Below, piece after piece: positions 35,621 through 46,764 of a DNA stretch of 64,000 nt (positions within the stretch are counted from its first letter, which is position 1; every line of letters begins with the position of its first letter). Source of the DNA: Plantago ovata. Lineage: Eukaryota; Streptophyta; Magnoliopsida; Lamiales; Plantaginaceae. The notes beneath the pieces are model-generated. The model saw only the letters and a program-made list of their open reading frames with translations, was not told the DNA's origin and made no database searches. The position numbers were made by a program, and so were the translations under genes. The stretch spans positions 111,289,982-111,353,981 of the forward strand of contig CM051457.1 of NCBI GenBank assembly GCA_028274465.1, given 5' to 3'.

Positions 35621-36476
35621 CCTCAAGAAAACTTGGGGCCTCATACATTTTGGGTGTTTTCACCAGAAAATACAGTTTGACCGGGTATTTGCAGCTACTT
35701 GGTACCCAATGGTGTGTTTTCAAACACATTTCAGACAGCCCAACTATTTGGGCCAAATGTACCATTATAAAATTGGGCTGGTTTCAAAACCAAGGGGAGG
35801 GGCCTGATTTTGAAACACACTACCTGGTGTGAAATGTTGTTCAAATTAGTGGACGATTTTATGACCTTCAAGCCCTAGTTCTCCCATTTGCGAATATGTT
35901 CTAAAAAAACATAAATTCAAATGCAAATGCAAAATCAACTGGTCAGCTGCACAATGCAAAATGGAAGAGTACAGTGATACATTTGTGATCAGTACCTTAG
36001 CTTTTCTACCAGATGTCTGGATAAACATGAAAACACGAGTCTCCATAGTAATTTCATCAAACCCCAAGTCTTTTGATTATTCAGTAGGTTCACTTCGCAA
36101 AGGAGGTTGTTAAAGGCAGATTTTGTGCAGATTTCTATAAAAACGTACTCTCTACTTGCTGGGGAAAAGGTAGGAACGGAGGGATACAAAGAAAATGGGA
36201 TGATGCAAGATAGTACGAATGAGCATATTAACAATTTACTGAATCAATAGATAATTTATTGATCACGATACAAATAAAAAGAAGTGCTCGAGTACAAACA
36301 TTTTTCTCATCTCAGCTTATTCATAGAGTAGTGTATATAAACAACTGATTAAGCAAACCAACTGCTGCTCCAACCAGTACAATAATAATAATGATACACA
36401 AGACGACTTCTTGTTCGTTTGCTTTTAAAAATTCTTAATAAATAAATATCTAGCAGGCATTTTATAGACAATAATA
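35621..36476. other. Flank between the transposon and V-ATPase H pseudogene
   Basis: 35621-35735 is the continuation of the HAD 3' flank. 36365-36476 is the 3' untranslated DNA of the V-ATPase H relic. Nothing coding in between. Confidence 0.55.
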
Positions 36477-38328
36477 TTAGACTTGCAAAAAGCTTGCATA
36501 TTTGGCTCCTAGGAATAGCCTCTGGATGCAGAGTAGTGCATTTTTAGTAACCTCTGCATTCTCGTTGTTCATCAATTTCATCACCCGATCCTTTGCTTTA
36601 AGGTCAGACACAATGACACGACCTGCGGGATGGTGCTGAATGAACTGGGAAACATCATAGCAAGCAACAGCGAGGGTTCTAGGATCAGATGATGTGTCCA
36701 AAATTGTGATCAGGACTCTTAGGATCTGTTGAGACATATCAATATATCAGTTTATGCATAAAATGAAAGAGGACAATAATGCAGTTTACATTTCCTGGAG
36801 GTATTTCATGCACAATCCCGTATTCATGCAGATGCCATAGAGTTGGATAATAAGCTTACTAGACAGCATACGAACTTCCCTGCCTTGACGGCTGGAACAG
36901 CTACAGCACGTAATTTTTTGTAAGCACTCTGGCTTTTGGTCAGAGCTGAGTATCAATTACTGTCTTATGACCTTTTCATTTTAGGAGACTACACAGCTCA
37001 ATTAACTTTCCAAGGACACCCTACATCATTTGTCAACAGCTGACAGTAGCTTGAGAAAATTGGGTATGCATTTGTCGTTTGTATCTAATCTTGATTTTAC
37101 ATCACATCAAATTATCTATTATTTACTATGAACACTGCCAAACTAGACCAGAAAATGGAAACAAACCTCCCCCCTCCCCCTTATTCTAGACGAACCAATT
37201 TTAACACCCAAAAACCAAAACAATGAGCTTCTAAGGAGCCCCAAATCTGATATCAGTAGCAAATAATGGACAACAAACATGGGGAAGTACCAAAAACAAG
37301 GAGCTTCTAAGGAGCCCAAAATCTGATCAGTAGCAAATAATGGACAACAAACATGGGGAAGTACCTGGAAATCATGTTCCTCAAAGTTTGTGATGTTCTC
37401 ACGCCAGAACATAGGATCTTTGTGCATAGGTGACCAATCCAGATGTCCAAGGAGGACCTCCTGTACTTATCAAACGAACTTAGCCTCTTAATGTTATCTT
37501 TCAATCCTTCTTCCAGTTGATTCAGAGCTTCCAAAAGATCCTGATTAATAGTTTTAGACGTTAGATATGAGGGCCATAGAGTCATAGAAGACTGCAGAGA
37601 TCATATAGAAAAGAAGATATCACGACTATTAACTTATCAACTACCAGTAACTTCTATGTGACTGGAGAGTATACACTGACAAATGTCATAGAAGCCTCAG
37701 CCCAATCCAATCAATAAAAAACATATAGAAGGGAATGAAAAGATAGATGATACCAATCATAGAAAAGTTGGGAGAGGGAGACAATAGTCTGGAGAAAACC
37801 ACCAAATGAGGCAACATAAAATGAAAACCCACAGTTATGACTCTGGTAAAAATTTCTCTATAAACGTTTACATGCATATTAAGGAAGTACTATCCTTAAA
37901 AAAAGAACAAGGGATTTGCAATCCGGAAAATAAAATTCCCACCTCATCACTCCATTGCTTGAGCTTTCAGATTCTGAACAACCTGTGCGAAAAAAGGTAT
38001 ACCATCCTGAGCATCAAATGCCCCTTTAGTAGCAGATTCCTGAGAGTCAACACAACTACTCTGACAACTACACAAGCAGAGACATGGTTTTCTATTATTT
38101 TGCTTTCTTTAATACTATTAATTTGTCAATTTTCTTGTGGATGTTTGAAAGTAAATGGCACAAAATGGCCATGCATAAACCAACAAATGTTTCATTATGA
38201 ACTCACCTTTCCTTGGGATCCTTTAACAACATCAATCAACCGTGGCAAGCATCTTGAGGTAGCCAAATTTCAATTGCAGGTTCATAGTAAGAGAGAAGCC
38301 ATACGCAAAGGCTAGTTTCATAGACGAG
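36477..38328 (-). pseudogene. V-type proton ATPase subunit H pseudogene (3' part)
   Basis: Four exons of subunit H, the regulatory subunit that couples V1 to Vo, are read on the minus strand. 38328-38207: LVYETSLCVWLLSYYEPAIE and LATSRCLPRLIDVVKGSQGK. 38067-37943: VRVVVLTLRNLL and VVQNLKAQA. 37540-37365: [16 protein letters not shown] and [15 protein letters not shown]. 36725-36477: [20 protein letters not shown] to [12 protein letters not shown]. The final exon is intact. Exon by exon the upstream ones carry a 1-nt deletion (before LATSR), a 1-nt insertion (in AWSDE) and a 4-nt deletion (in KYKQEV). Splice sites are kept, so this is a segmental copy that decayed by small indels. The 5' exons would lie where the assembly gap at 38420 begins. 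Confidence 0.92.
37211..37365. repeat. Tandem duplication spanning a 5' splice site
   Basis: Units at about 37211-37291 and 37292-37365 share CTTCTAAGGAGCCC, AGTAGCAAATAATGGACAAC and ACATGGGGAAGTACC. On the minus strand each unit begins with a GTACTTCCCC donor, so the intron following the DFQ exon carries two copies of its own 5' end. Confidence 0.85.
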
Positions 38329-38419
38329 CTGTTCAAGGATAAAAATGCATAAATAAACTGAATAATATGAGGTAGTTCGTGTATTAGAAACCACACCACG
38401 GAATGTAAAAGTGATTTGA

Positions 38420-38519
38420 NNNNNNNNNNNNNNNNNNNNNNNNNNNNNNNNNNNNNNNNNNNNNNNNNNNNNNNNNNNNNNNNNNNNNNNNNNNNNNNNN
38501 NNNNNNNNNNNNNNNNNNN
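38420..38519. other. Assembly gap (100 N)
   Basis: Exactly 100 N. To the left is a V-ATPase H pseudogene, to the right the C-terminus of a MULE transposase. Neither continues across, so distance and true adjacency are unknown. Confidence 1.
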
Positions 38520-38737
38520 ATTCCTTCCCCATCTTCCTGTGCCGTCCCATGTTGAAGCACCAGATATGCATGGAGGTTTCCACCCAAAGGTATCAATCCA
38601 CCGATTACCAAGAGCCTCGTGGGCGCCCGAAGAGTAAACGTATCAGGTCTAGGGGTGAGGTGGTGCAGACGAAGCGATGTGGACGTTGTGGTCGTAGTGG
38701 GCACAATAGGAAGACATGCACTGCGCCTATTTCTTGA
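38520..38737 (+). pseudogene. MULE transposase C-terminus with CCHC zinc knuckle
   Basis: The last codons read RGRPKSKRIRSRGE, then KRCGRCGRSGHNRKTC and a stop at 38737. The C-x2-C-x4-H-x4-C zinc knuckle preceded by GRPKK-RI-SRGE is the standard C-terminal end of Ulp1-associated MULE transposases. The catalytic and N-terminal parts would lie left of position 38520 and are cut by the assembly gap. Just before the knuckle two frames each look coding (PKVSIHRLPRASWAPEE and QSTDYQEPRGRPK), hinting at an indel. Whether an intact gene exists in the real genome cannot be told from this window. Confidence 0.8.
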
Positions 38738-38924
38738 AGGAGTTTCTGTTTCCTGTCTTGTTGTTCTTCGTTATGAAACTAGAGATTTTTCGACTCTTTT
38801 TTGGTTATTGTTTTGATGATTTTTTATTATTCTGTGTTTATCGGATCGTATCTTTATGAGACATTACTTTCATTCATTATTTTTGTGTTTTGATCTGTGT
38901 TATGTTATACAATCCTGAAACTAG

Positions 38925-39200
38925 GTTTATGATCCTCTGAAACTAGCATGTTTTAGTTGTGAAACTAGTCATTTGGGGTGAAGGGTTCATGTCACTTGCA
39001 GCTTCTGAAACTAGCTGAAACTAGCTTTTTAGGTGTGAAACTAGCATTATGAGGAGCTGAAACTAGCTCATTTTGGGGTGAAGGTTCATGTCACTTGCAG
39101 CTATCTGAAACTAGCTGAAACTAGCTGTGAAACTAGCATTATTGAGCATCTGAAACTTGCAATACAATTAGAGAAACTAGTTCATATTACTTTCACACAC
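38925..39200. repeat. GAAACTAGC motif array between the convergent genes
   Basis: About a dozen copies of GAAACTAG(C) with irregular 5-40 nt spacing occupy the tail-to-tail space between the transposase stop and the end of the Ulp1 gene. The unit TTTGGGGTGAAGGTTCATGTCACTTGCAG recurs in part, a local duplication. Confidence 0.9.
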
Positions 39201-39714
39201 ATACTAGCAATTAACGTGATACCCTACGAACTAATAATTGTTTATACGTGATTCAACATACTACACAGCTACGACACTGATTAAGCTAACTAAACACCCC
39301 ATAGCAGCACTTTTTCACCGCGCCTCTTCATCCAATGTCTCCTGGCTGAGATCGTACCTTTGTCCTTCACAGAGGAACGTCCTGATGATTTGTGCTCTGT
39401 ACCGACAACATTCTTCGAACGAGAAGATATGATCTTCAGAACCCGTTGATTTTATGCTCCAGACCTCATTGCCATTCACTCTGGCGTCGATGATCTTGAG
39501 GATCATTATACCGCATTCGACTCCTACTTGTTGTGGGCAATCATCATGGTCCTCGGATGTGAATGAAACACCTCTGAATCTCTCGTAGTAGCTGTCAGCA
39601 TCTTCATCACCAACCGGATTGTCCATTCTTGTCTTTATGATTCTCTCGACAAAGTTGCGCTGTGGAAAATTGTAAATGTAAGGAAAGGGCTTTTTAGATT
39701 TCAGAAATGATCAT

Positions 39715-39795
39715 GAAACTTGCTTTTATGTGGCCTGAAACTAGCATATTATCAGTTGAAACTAGCAAAATATTGCAATGAAACTAGCCTTAATT
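39715..39795. repeat. GAAACTAGC motifs in an intron of Ulp1 gene 1
   Basis: Four copies (one as GAAACTTGC) lie in the intron between exons 40071-39835 and 39662-39315, immediately outside the splice sites. Confidence 0.9.
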
Positions 39796-40264
39796 ACCAA
39801 ACAGTCATATAGAATATAAAAATACACACACATACCACTTTTCACTTGCTATGTAGTATTCGTCAGAGTTGTCTGCTTTGTGCCTGAGAGTGTTGTAAAG
39901 GCGGAACTGTGATGTTGTTGTTTCCAACTCAAGTAGCACCCAGTGGCCTTTAATGATCAGCGGGAAGAATAGCACCTCTTCAACTGTGAGTGTTTTGAGT
40001 TTTGTTATTACGCCATTGAGCACACTCTCTTCCTCTGCTGGGGTCATTTCGTAGCTGAGCATTTCCTGCAATACATTTTTGTTTCTTCTTTTAATTAGGT
40101 GTCATTCTTTTTTTGTTAATGCAATGTTTAGTTCGTGGACTTACATAAAGCAGTGAGTCGAAAAAACCAAACTTGTTCTCCTTTGCCTTTTCATTCGCTT
40201 GATCCACCAGACGATTCCCCCATAGATCTACTGTCTGCATTTAAAACGAAGTCGTTATTTTTCA

Positions 40265-40580
40265 AATGAAACTAGCATTTTATACCCTATAAACTCCTGA
40301 AACTAGCATATATTGGCATGAAACTAGCATACCGTGCCATGAAACTAGCATTTTCACCATACAATATCATGAAACTAGGAGACAACCTCATGAAACTAGC
40401 TTTTCATATCACACAATGTCCTGAAACTAGCATTTTATACACTATAAACTCCTGAAACTAGCATATATTGGCATGAAACTAGCATACCGTGCCATGAAAC
40501 TAACATTTTTCACCATACAATATCACACAATGTCCTGAAACTAGCATTTTAACTCTCACAATGGCCTGAAACTAGCATAC
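40265..40580. repeat. GAAACTAGCAT motif array in an intron of Ulp1 gene 1
   Basis: About twelve copies. A higher-order unit (CACACAATGTCCTGAAACTA, then TTTTATACACTATAAACTCC, then ATATATTGGCATGAAACTAG) is shared with arrays at 42072 and 42281 in a different intron. Confidence 0.92.
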
Positions 40581-41246
40581 AATGAACAGTTTTTCCCTTA
40601 CCACACTGCTTATGCAGTCTTCTCTGATCAGGTATGCTACTTCCTTCATCGTCATCCTCTCTGTTCCTTTCTTGTATATCCAACAGCTATTTTTTCGGAA
40701 ACAAGAAAGTATTATCGGATCACATAGACACAGTAATTAACATAAGTGAAATTTTTAAATGATTTTAAGTGATGAGCATGCTGACCTCTTTGCGTTGTAG
40801 CTGTTTATCTTGACCAACCTATCTCTGTCATTCTGGTCGAGGTACTTTGTTGTCCTGTACTTGTTGTCGAAGGTGAGTCCTTCAACTTTACTGCTTGACT
40901 TGTGGTATTGTGTTGCCATTCCTGAGATGCTCTTGCCGGGGTTGTTGATTTGTTCCCCAGTCAACTCAACCGAGCTCTGCGACGCCGAAACTAGAATGTC
41001 CTGACTCAATTGTTCCTGTGAAGATAGAACAATTGCATCCGACATCTTCAAATCTTGCACGAACTGATCCTGAGAAGAGGCGACCATTGTTGTGTCATGT
41101 GATGTCTTCATCTTCTTTTATTGTCATTGTAGACAAACTGATCGTCCCTCTTCGCCGGCTGTCGATCTTTTTGCTTTATTCTCTGCACGTACGATGCTGG
41201 TTCGATGTAGTGACAGGAATTGCTGCTATTGGTGTGGTGCTGTCAT

Positions 41247-41945
41247 CTACATCGTCATCAACATCGTCGTGTTTCTGTTGTTGTGCCCTTCCTCCTCTCC
41301 TTCCTCTTCCCTTCCTGTCCTTGCTCTCCCTCGCCCCCTGCCCCTTTCTTGTGTGTCTCTGTTGGTATCATGCACCATTTTCTCGTACTCACTCGCCTTC
41401 ATCTCTAGTGACAGGTTTTCATTGCGCAAATCAGCTGCGACTTCCTCCACTTCAACCATTTTTTGATGCATCTGTGCATTTGTTTCTTCCAGGGTTTCTA
41501 TCTTTCGTCCCATCTCTTGCACACTATTCTTGAGATCGAGATTTTCAGCCAATGTCTCATTCAGTTTGGCTTGAAGGGTATTGGTCGAGTTGTGTGCTTG
41601 CTGGATACGGTTATCTTTCATTGTCACACCAGCTTTCAGACTGCTGATCTCTTTATTTGCTTCTTCGAGCTTAGCTTCAGCTTCTTGTTTTCAGCATCGG
41701 TTCTCGACACTAGGGTCAACAATCTCTCCCTGTCACTGTTGGATGAATTTAGCTCGGCTTGCACCGTTGCTCTTTCTCTGTTTGCTTGTTCAACGATGCT
41801 TTCATCGTAGTATACATACTCATCATTTTTCTGTTTGTCTTATTTGCTCCACATACTTTCCTTTGTAGTCCTCCTCCTCCTCGTCATCTTCCTCCTCGTC
41901 ATCCCCCTCCTCGTCATCCTCCTCATCATCATCCTCCTCCTCTCC
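41247..41945 (-). other. Coiled-coil and acidic segment of Ulp1 gene 1
   Basis: On the minus strand 41945-41880 encodes almost only Asp and Glu. 41627-41247 encodes a heptad-like helix (LAENLDLKNSVQEMGRKIET, LEETNAQMHQKMVEVEE) followed by an Arg/Gly/Glu-rich tail. The coding frames between them shift near 41690. It would serve as an oligomerisation or nucleic-acid-binding spacer; that is inference. Confidence 0.6.
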
Positions 41946-41954
41946 CGAAGTGTC

Positions 41955-42565
41955 TGAAACTAGCAGAGATTAGCATGAAATTAGCTTTTTTCATATCATA
42001 CATTCTGAAACTAGCATTTTACACCGTACAATATCCTGAAACTAGCATAAAGTGTCATGAAACTAGCTTTTCATATCACACAATGTCCTGAAACTAGCAT
42101 TTTATACACTGTAAACTCCTGAAACTAGCATATATTGGCATGAAACTAGCATTATAACTCACATAATGTACTGAAACTAGCATATAATGGATTGAAACTA
42201 GCATTTTACAACCGTACAATATCCTGAAACTAGCATAAAGTTTCATGAAACTAGCATAAAGTGTCATGAAACTAGATTTTCATATCACACAATGTCCTGA
42301 AACTAGCATTTTATACACTGTAAACTCCTGAAACTAGCATATATTGGCATGAAACTAGCATTATAACTCACATAATGTACTGAAACTAGCATATAATGGA
42401 TTGAAACTAGCATTTTACACCGTACAATATCCTGAAACTAGCATAAAGTGTCATGAAACTAGCATACACTGACTTGAAACTAGCATTATAACTCACATAA
42501 TGTACTGAAACTAGCATATAATGGATTGAAACTAGCATTTTATTGCATATAATATACTGAAACCA
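41955..42565. repeat. Main GAAACTAGCAT array, with 209-nt higher-order unit
   Basis: Nearly thirty copies of TGAAACTAGCAT in 600 nt, spaced 15-25 nt. A composite unit starting CATATCACACAATGTCCTG recurs at 42072 and 42281 (period 209 nt), and a shorter one (CATAATGTACTGAAACTAG, then CATATAATGGATTGAAACTA) recurs at about 42163, 42370 and 42496. The array lies in an intron of the Ulp1 gene. Confidence 0.95.
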
Positions 42566-43959
42566 ACATAAACTAGCATTATAAGTCCCACATACCATCA
42601 TTCTGCCCCTCTTGTTGATCCTGGCTGTCTTGCGGATCGAGATTACCTTCTTCCCTCATGCTGGCTATCACAGAAGTAGTGCTGTCGAAACGATGGTCCA
42701 GGAGTCAAATTTATTGGTTGTGCATTCATTGGCGGCTCTTCTTGCTGCTTGCTGATCTCTTGCTCAGCCACAGTCGCTAGTCTGTCGATACCACTAGTTC
42801 CAGCTGGCTCTTCTTGCCTGCTCTCTTGCTCAGCCTGTGTTTCTTCTTGTTGATGGACCTGTTGTTGCTCAGCCTGTGCTCCTTCATTCCGAGCAATTGT
42901 CTTTCCATTTCTGTCATTGGTTCCTCATCTTTTAACTGAAACGAAGAGCAAAAAAGAGGCTGAAACTAACATCTTGATATTTAATTTCGAATCCAAATCC
43001 AAACATACAATACGTTTTCCTGAAACTAGAACACATACCAGATTGTCCTCAATTTCATCCATAGTTTTCCCTACGATTGCACTGTACAAATGCCTGAGAT
43101 CCCATTTCAGGCATCTTGGGAAAGCATTTTCTGCTGCTTCCTCTACGAGATGGGTGTTTTCGCATATGAGGTACTACATCAAACGAAGCAAGACATTTTA
43201 TTAAAAAAATGGACCGAAACTAGGATGTTTTTGTATCAGATAATGCCCTGAAACTAGTGAAATTAGCATAAATACACTTACCATCAGCATTTGCAGACAT
43301 CCGGCGTGTGTTGTGCTTTGAGGATCGAGAGAATCGTTGAAGTGCTCGAGTATCCTTTGTGACCAGTTGTACTTCCTCTCGGTCAAGTCACTGGCGTAGT
43401 CGATGTACTTCCAAGGCAAGTTATTGCCCTTGTTTACCATGAGTCCTTCACAGAGGAGGTACAAGACCACGTTTATTGCGAAATCACCCTTGTTCATCCG
43501 TTGCCTCTGTCTCACTTGATTGTTCAACCTTGCCTCTATCGTTGCTTTTGTCAGTTTGAAGTTACTCCTTGAATTCTTTTCGGGGTAGTTTCTGTTGACG
43601 AACTCGGTGTTCTCAACTAGCATGCCCCGCTGCATTTTTATTTTCACTGTCCCATCTATTGGACCGAAGAAGAGCCTCACTTTTTCCTCTGTTAATCTCA
43701 CTCTTCTCGTACCAATAAGCAGTGTGCTTGTGTTCTTGTCATAACTGGGAATCACCCGCCTCAGGGCATCATAGTTCTTGAAGAAGTAGTTCGTCTGGAC
43801 CTTTTTGTCAATGAACTTCTTCAACAGCACCCTGAATGGGGTTCTCATTAGTTGCTCTTCATTCTATTTTAGGGGCAGTTGTGCGAGAAATTGAGCTGTC
43901 AATCGCAGATCCCCTTGATTGAATATAGTTGGCACTGATGGCCCTGCACCTGAAACCAA

Positions 43960-44565
43960 GCAGAAGAACTTAAGATAATGCAATGAAACTAGCAGATATC
44001 AAATGAGCACGCACCGAAACTAGTCGAAATCAAAGGACAAATACCGAAACTAGCCGAAATCAAAGTAACAAACAATTGAAACTAGCATAAACTAGCAGAA
44101 ATCAACTGAAACTAGCAGCAACCATCTTCTCATGCACTGAAACTAGCAGAAAACAACTGAAACTAGCAGAAACCATCTTTCTATGCACTGAAACTAGGAG
44201 AAATCCAACAGAAACTAGCAGAAAACAACTGAAACTAGCAACAACCATCTTCTCATGCACTGAAACTAGCATAAATCGAACAGAAACTAGCAGAAAACAA
44301 CTGAAACTAGCAACAACCATCTTCTCATGCACTGAAACTAGCAGAAAACAACAGAAACTAGCAGAAAACAACTGAAACTAGCAACAACCATCTTCCTATG
44401 CACTGAAACTAGGAGAAATCCAACAGAAAACAACTGAAACTAGCAACAACCATCTTCTCATGCACTGAAACTAGCAGAAATGCAACAGAAACTAGCAGAA
44501 AACAACTGAAACTAGCAACAACCAACTGAAACTATGTTTACCCCACTGAAACTAGCCAACATTCA
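43960..44565. repeat. GAAACTAGCAG array in intron 1 of Ulp1 gene 1
   Basis: About thirty copies of GAAACTAGCA, here with the spacer themes GAAAACAACT and CAACCATCTTCTCATGCACT. It fills intron 1 (44629-43950) almost completely. Open frames here encode periodic peptides but are not genes. Confidence 0.95.
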
Positions 44566-45058
44566 TGTTGATCGGCGTTTGGAAGTGACAAAATCGTGAA
44601 AAAATCACTCAGAAACTAGGGTTTCGTACCTTTGTCATCTCTACCGCTTGTTGTTGCCAATTGGTTGTTCGATTCTGCCATTTTCGTAGTTGGGTTGTTG
44701 ATTTTAGTACCTTTCGAGTTGAATTTCGTCGGATTTGGTTGAGAATTCCGTGTCGTTTCGTCTGTGCTGTTGTTGTTGGAGAGAGAAACTAGCAGAGAGA
44801 AATGAATTTGCAGTTGTGATAATGGCGGAGGCGAGAAATGAGGGGCAGTTTTGTCCACTCATACACGCCTGTTAGTGGGAGCGAGAAATGCGTAATTGGT
44901 TTCTTAAGATGGCTTTTTTTGTAATTAATGTGTCTTATTGATTTATTTATGTATTTTTCCCTAAAATATAAATATTTTTAAAACTTTTAGTTTATATATA
45001 TCAATAATAATTTGATCAAGCATAACTCAATTATTCTAAGAATAAAAAATAATTATTT

Positions 45059-45275
45059 ATGATGACCTCTGGATGGTGAAGAAGGTGGACCTGCAATTGG
45101 TGAAATTGATTTGGGCACGACGTATTCTTGTGTCGGAGTTTGGAATATCGATGGTATTGAGATAATTGCCAACAATCAGGGCAACCGTACTACTCCATCT
45201 TCGGTGGCGCCGTTGACCAATTTGGTGATGCAGCCAAGAACCAGGCCTCTATAAACCCTACCAACACTGTCTTTG
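45059..45275 (+). pseudogene. HSP70 first exon, copy 1
   Basis: Encodes the N-terminal phosphate-binding region of cytosolic HSP70: [29 protein letters not shown], then in another frame [17 protein letters not shown], ending at a GTGAGC donor after 45275 as in normal HSP70 genes. A 2-nt deletion near 45070 relative to copy 2 shifts the start, and a second indel breaks SVAFT. The next HSP70 exon is separated from it by the peroxidase gene. Intact HSP70 is an ATP-driven chaperone; this exon cannot make one. Confidence 0.88.
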
Positions 45276-45525
45276 GTGAGCTTATGAGCTTCTTTTTTTG
45301 TAATACTTTCTCTGCAAATCATCGTATTTAACAGATATGCTTTTGTTTGCTAAACTCATTTTATTCTCCAATGCATTGAAGTAATTAGGAAAGGGAAAAG
45401 TAATTACTTAATACAATAAGGATTTGGTAATGGTCACGTTGGAGCTAGCTTTGTCCTAGTTTACTTTGAACTACCACTCCAATTTGGATTCAGAATCCAG
45501 CCATGAAGGTCGATACTTGTTCTCC

Positions 45526-45533
45526 TATATATA
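45526..45533 (+). promoter_or_regulatory. TATA box of peroxidase 1
   Basis: TATATATA in the context CTCCTATATATACGCC, about 140 nt before the peroxidase start codon. The spacing leaves room for a leader of about 110 nt. The same box occurs at 54382-54389 before copy 2. Confidence 0.5.
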
Positions 45534-45672
45534 CGCCTCTCTTACTTTTGTATTATGCACTCCACAATTATCAAGAAAGACGTGACCTCATCGATCACCA
45601 TAATCAAGGTAAATTATTCAAAAGAAGCTGCAAAATTAACTTTCTATACATCCAAATTTGCACGACATCACA

Positions 45673-46764
45673 ATGGCAGCTTCCTCTTTGCAACACATCG
45701 CCTTGCTTTGTTTGTTTGTCTTGGTCATCATGACTTCTGCGGCGTCGAGTTCACCACTTAGAGTTGGATTCTACAAAAAGTCTTGCCCCAGCGCAGAAGC
45801 AATTGTGCGAAAGCACATTAACAAGTTCGCTTCAAAGAACCCCAGCATTGCTGCTGGACTTATTAGGTTGCACTTCCACGACTGCTTCGTCAGGGTACGT
45901 ACATATGTGTTTAAATAGTTGCACACTATATATTCATGTGGGTTAATTTCAACATAAAGTTTAATTCTTTCTCATGATTCTATGCAGGGTTGTGATGCTT
46001 CGGTGCTGTTAGACGGATCTAACTCGGAGAAAGAAAGCATACCAAACAAGGGAAGTCTACGTGGATTAGAAGTAATAGACGCTATTAAAGCCGAACTAGA
46101 GCTTCGTTGCCCCAAAACCGTCTCTTGTGCTGACATTATAGCTTTCGCAGCTCGTGACAGTGCCGGTAAAGTAGGAGGGATAAACTACGAAGTCCCTTCA
46201 GGAAGACGCGATGGTCGTGTGTCCCTGATAAACGAACCCCTCGTCAATTTGCCAGCACCTTTCTTCAATGCCACCCAACTCAGGGACATCTTTGCAAGTA
46301 AGGGACTCTCGGTCGACGAGATGGTGACACTCTCTGGGGCCCACTCTATCGGCAGGGCTCACTGCACTTCCTTTTCTAACCGCCTGTACCCCACCATAGA
46401 CCCCACTATGGACCGCAAGTATGCGTCTTTCTTGAGAAAAATCTGCCCTGCACCAGTTGCTAATAATGCCACTGCAGTTCCTCCAAAGATTAATAATCAT
46501 CATAGAGTAATTAATGAAGATTCCTTGACTCCGTATATCTTGGACAACAAGTACTACGTTGGCCTGAAGAAGAAACGTGGCTTGTTCACTTCTGATCAGG
46601 TGTTGCTGACCAGCCCCTTGACAGCGAAAGCAGTTGAGCAACATGCTAAGAACAATCTTGCCTGGATTAAAAAGTTTGCAGCTGCAATGGTGAAGATGGG
46701 TAACATTGAGGTGCTTACCGGAAAACAGGGCGAGATCAGGAAGAATTGCCGTGTTCCAAACTGA
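45673..46764 (+). CDS. Class III secretory peroxidase
   Basis: Two exons (45673-45894 and 45988-46764) give 332 residues. Residues 1-26 are a hydrophobic signal peptide ending near SAASS. The mature protein starts [16 protein letters not shown]. Distal haem site [10 protein letters not shown] (Arg65, His69), [10 protein letters not shown] after the intron, VSCADI (120-125), and proximal [12 protein letters not shown] (His193) are all present. The protein ends NCRVPN. The length is normal for the family. Class III peroxidases act in the cell wall or vacuole, oxidising phenolics with hydrogen peroxide for lignification and defence. Most have three introns; this gene keeps only the first, right after HDCFVR. 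It sits between HSP70 pieces on the same strand. Confidence 0.95.

Larger units (their letters stand above)
39315..44681 (-). pseudogene. Ulp1-like (C48) cysteine protease gene of MULE element 1
   Basis: Start ATG 44681 (MAESNNQLATTSGRDDKG). Exons seen with GT-AG borders include 44681-44630, 43949-43282, about 43175-43040, 42930-42600, a stretch from about 41950 to 41240, 41111-40795, about 40690-40605, 40250-40150, 40071-39835 and 39662-39315. The N-terminal domain (MRTPFRVLLKKFIDKK to DFAINVVLYLLCEG) is the domain usual in transposon Ulp1 proteins. The middle has an acidic (Asp/Glu) run near 41880-41945 and a coiled coil near 41480-41627. The protease part has the catalytic His (IKGHWVLLEL) and Cys with oxyanion Gln (CPQQVGVECGIMILK). 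The usual Asp is Asn (RLYNTL). An in-frame TAG at 43864-43866 interrupts exon 2. Ulp1 enzymes cleave SUMO; this copy is probably dead. Confidence 0.8.
38520..44860. mobile_element. Ulp1-bearing MULE, element 1
   Basis: The element is defined by two convergent coding regions: a transposase C-terminus on the plus strand (38520-38737) and a multi-exon Ulp1-like gene on the minus strand (44681-39315). The space between and most introns are filled with the motif TGAAACTAGCAT. MULEs with a transduplicated Ulp1-like cysteine protease (the Kaonashi/KIUL and CUMULE types) are known from several plants and often lack long terminal repeats; I see none here. The left end is lost in the assembly gap. The right end is placed only by the start of the Ulp1 gene. 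Confidence 0.75.

Noticed and set aside
41018..41868. Several plus-strand ORFs of 90-170 codons
   Set aside because: They are shadows of the minus-strand coiled-coil and acidic coding region of the Ulp1 gene (Ser/Cys/Leu-rich from reversed Glu/Asp/Lys codons).
41955..42565. CRISPR-like look of regularly repeated 12-mers
   Set aside because: Plant nuclear DNA; spacers are themselves repetitive and variable in length, and no cas genes are present.
44102..44371. Periodic peptide ORF (ASFSCFLLVSVHEKMVV-like repeats)
   Set aside because: It is the GAAACTAGC motif array read as protein. The array lies in intron 1 of the Ulp1 gene and the frame has no start context or relatives.
46198..46644. 148-codon minus-strand ORF over the peroxidase, also at 55052-55540
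   Set aside because: Antisense shadow of a conserved peroxidase exon, with no motif of its own.
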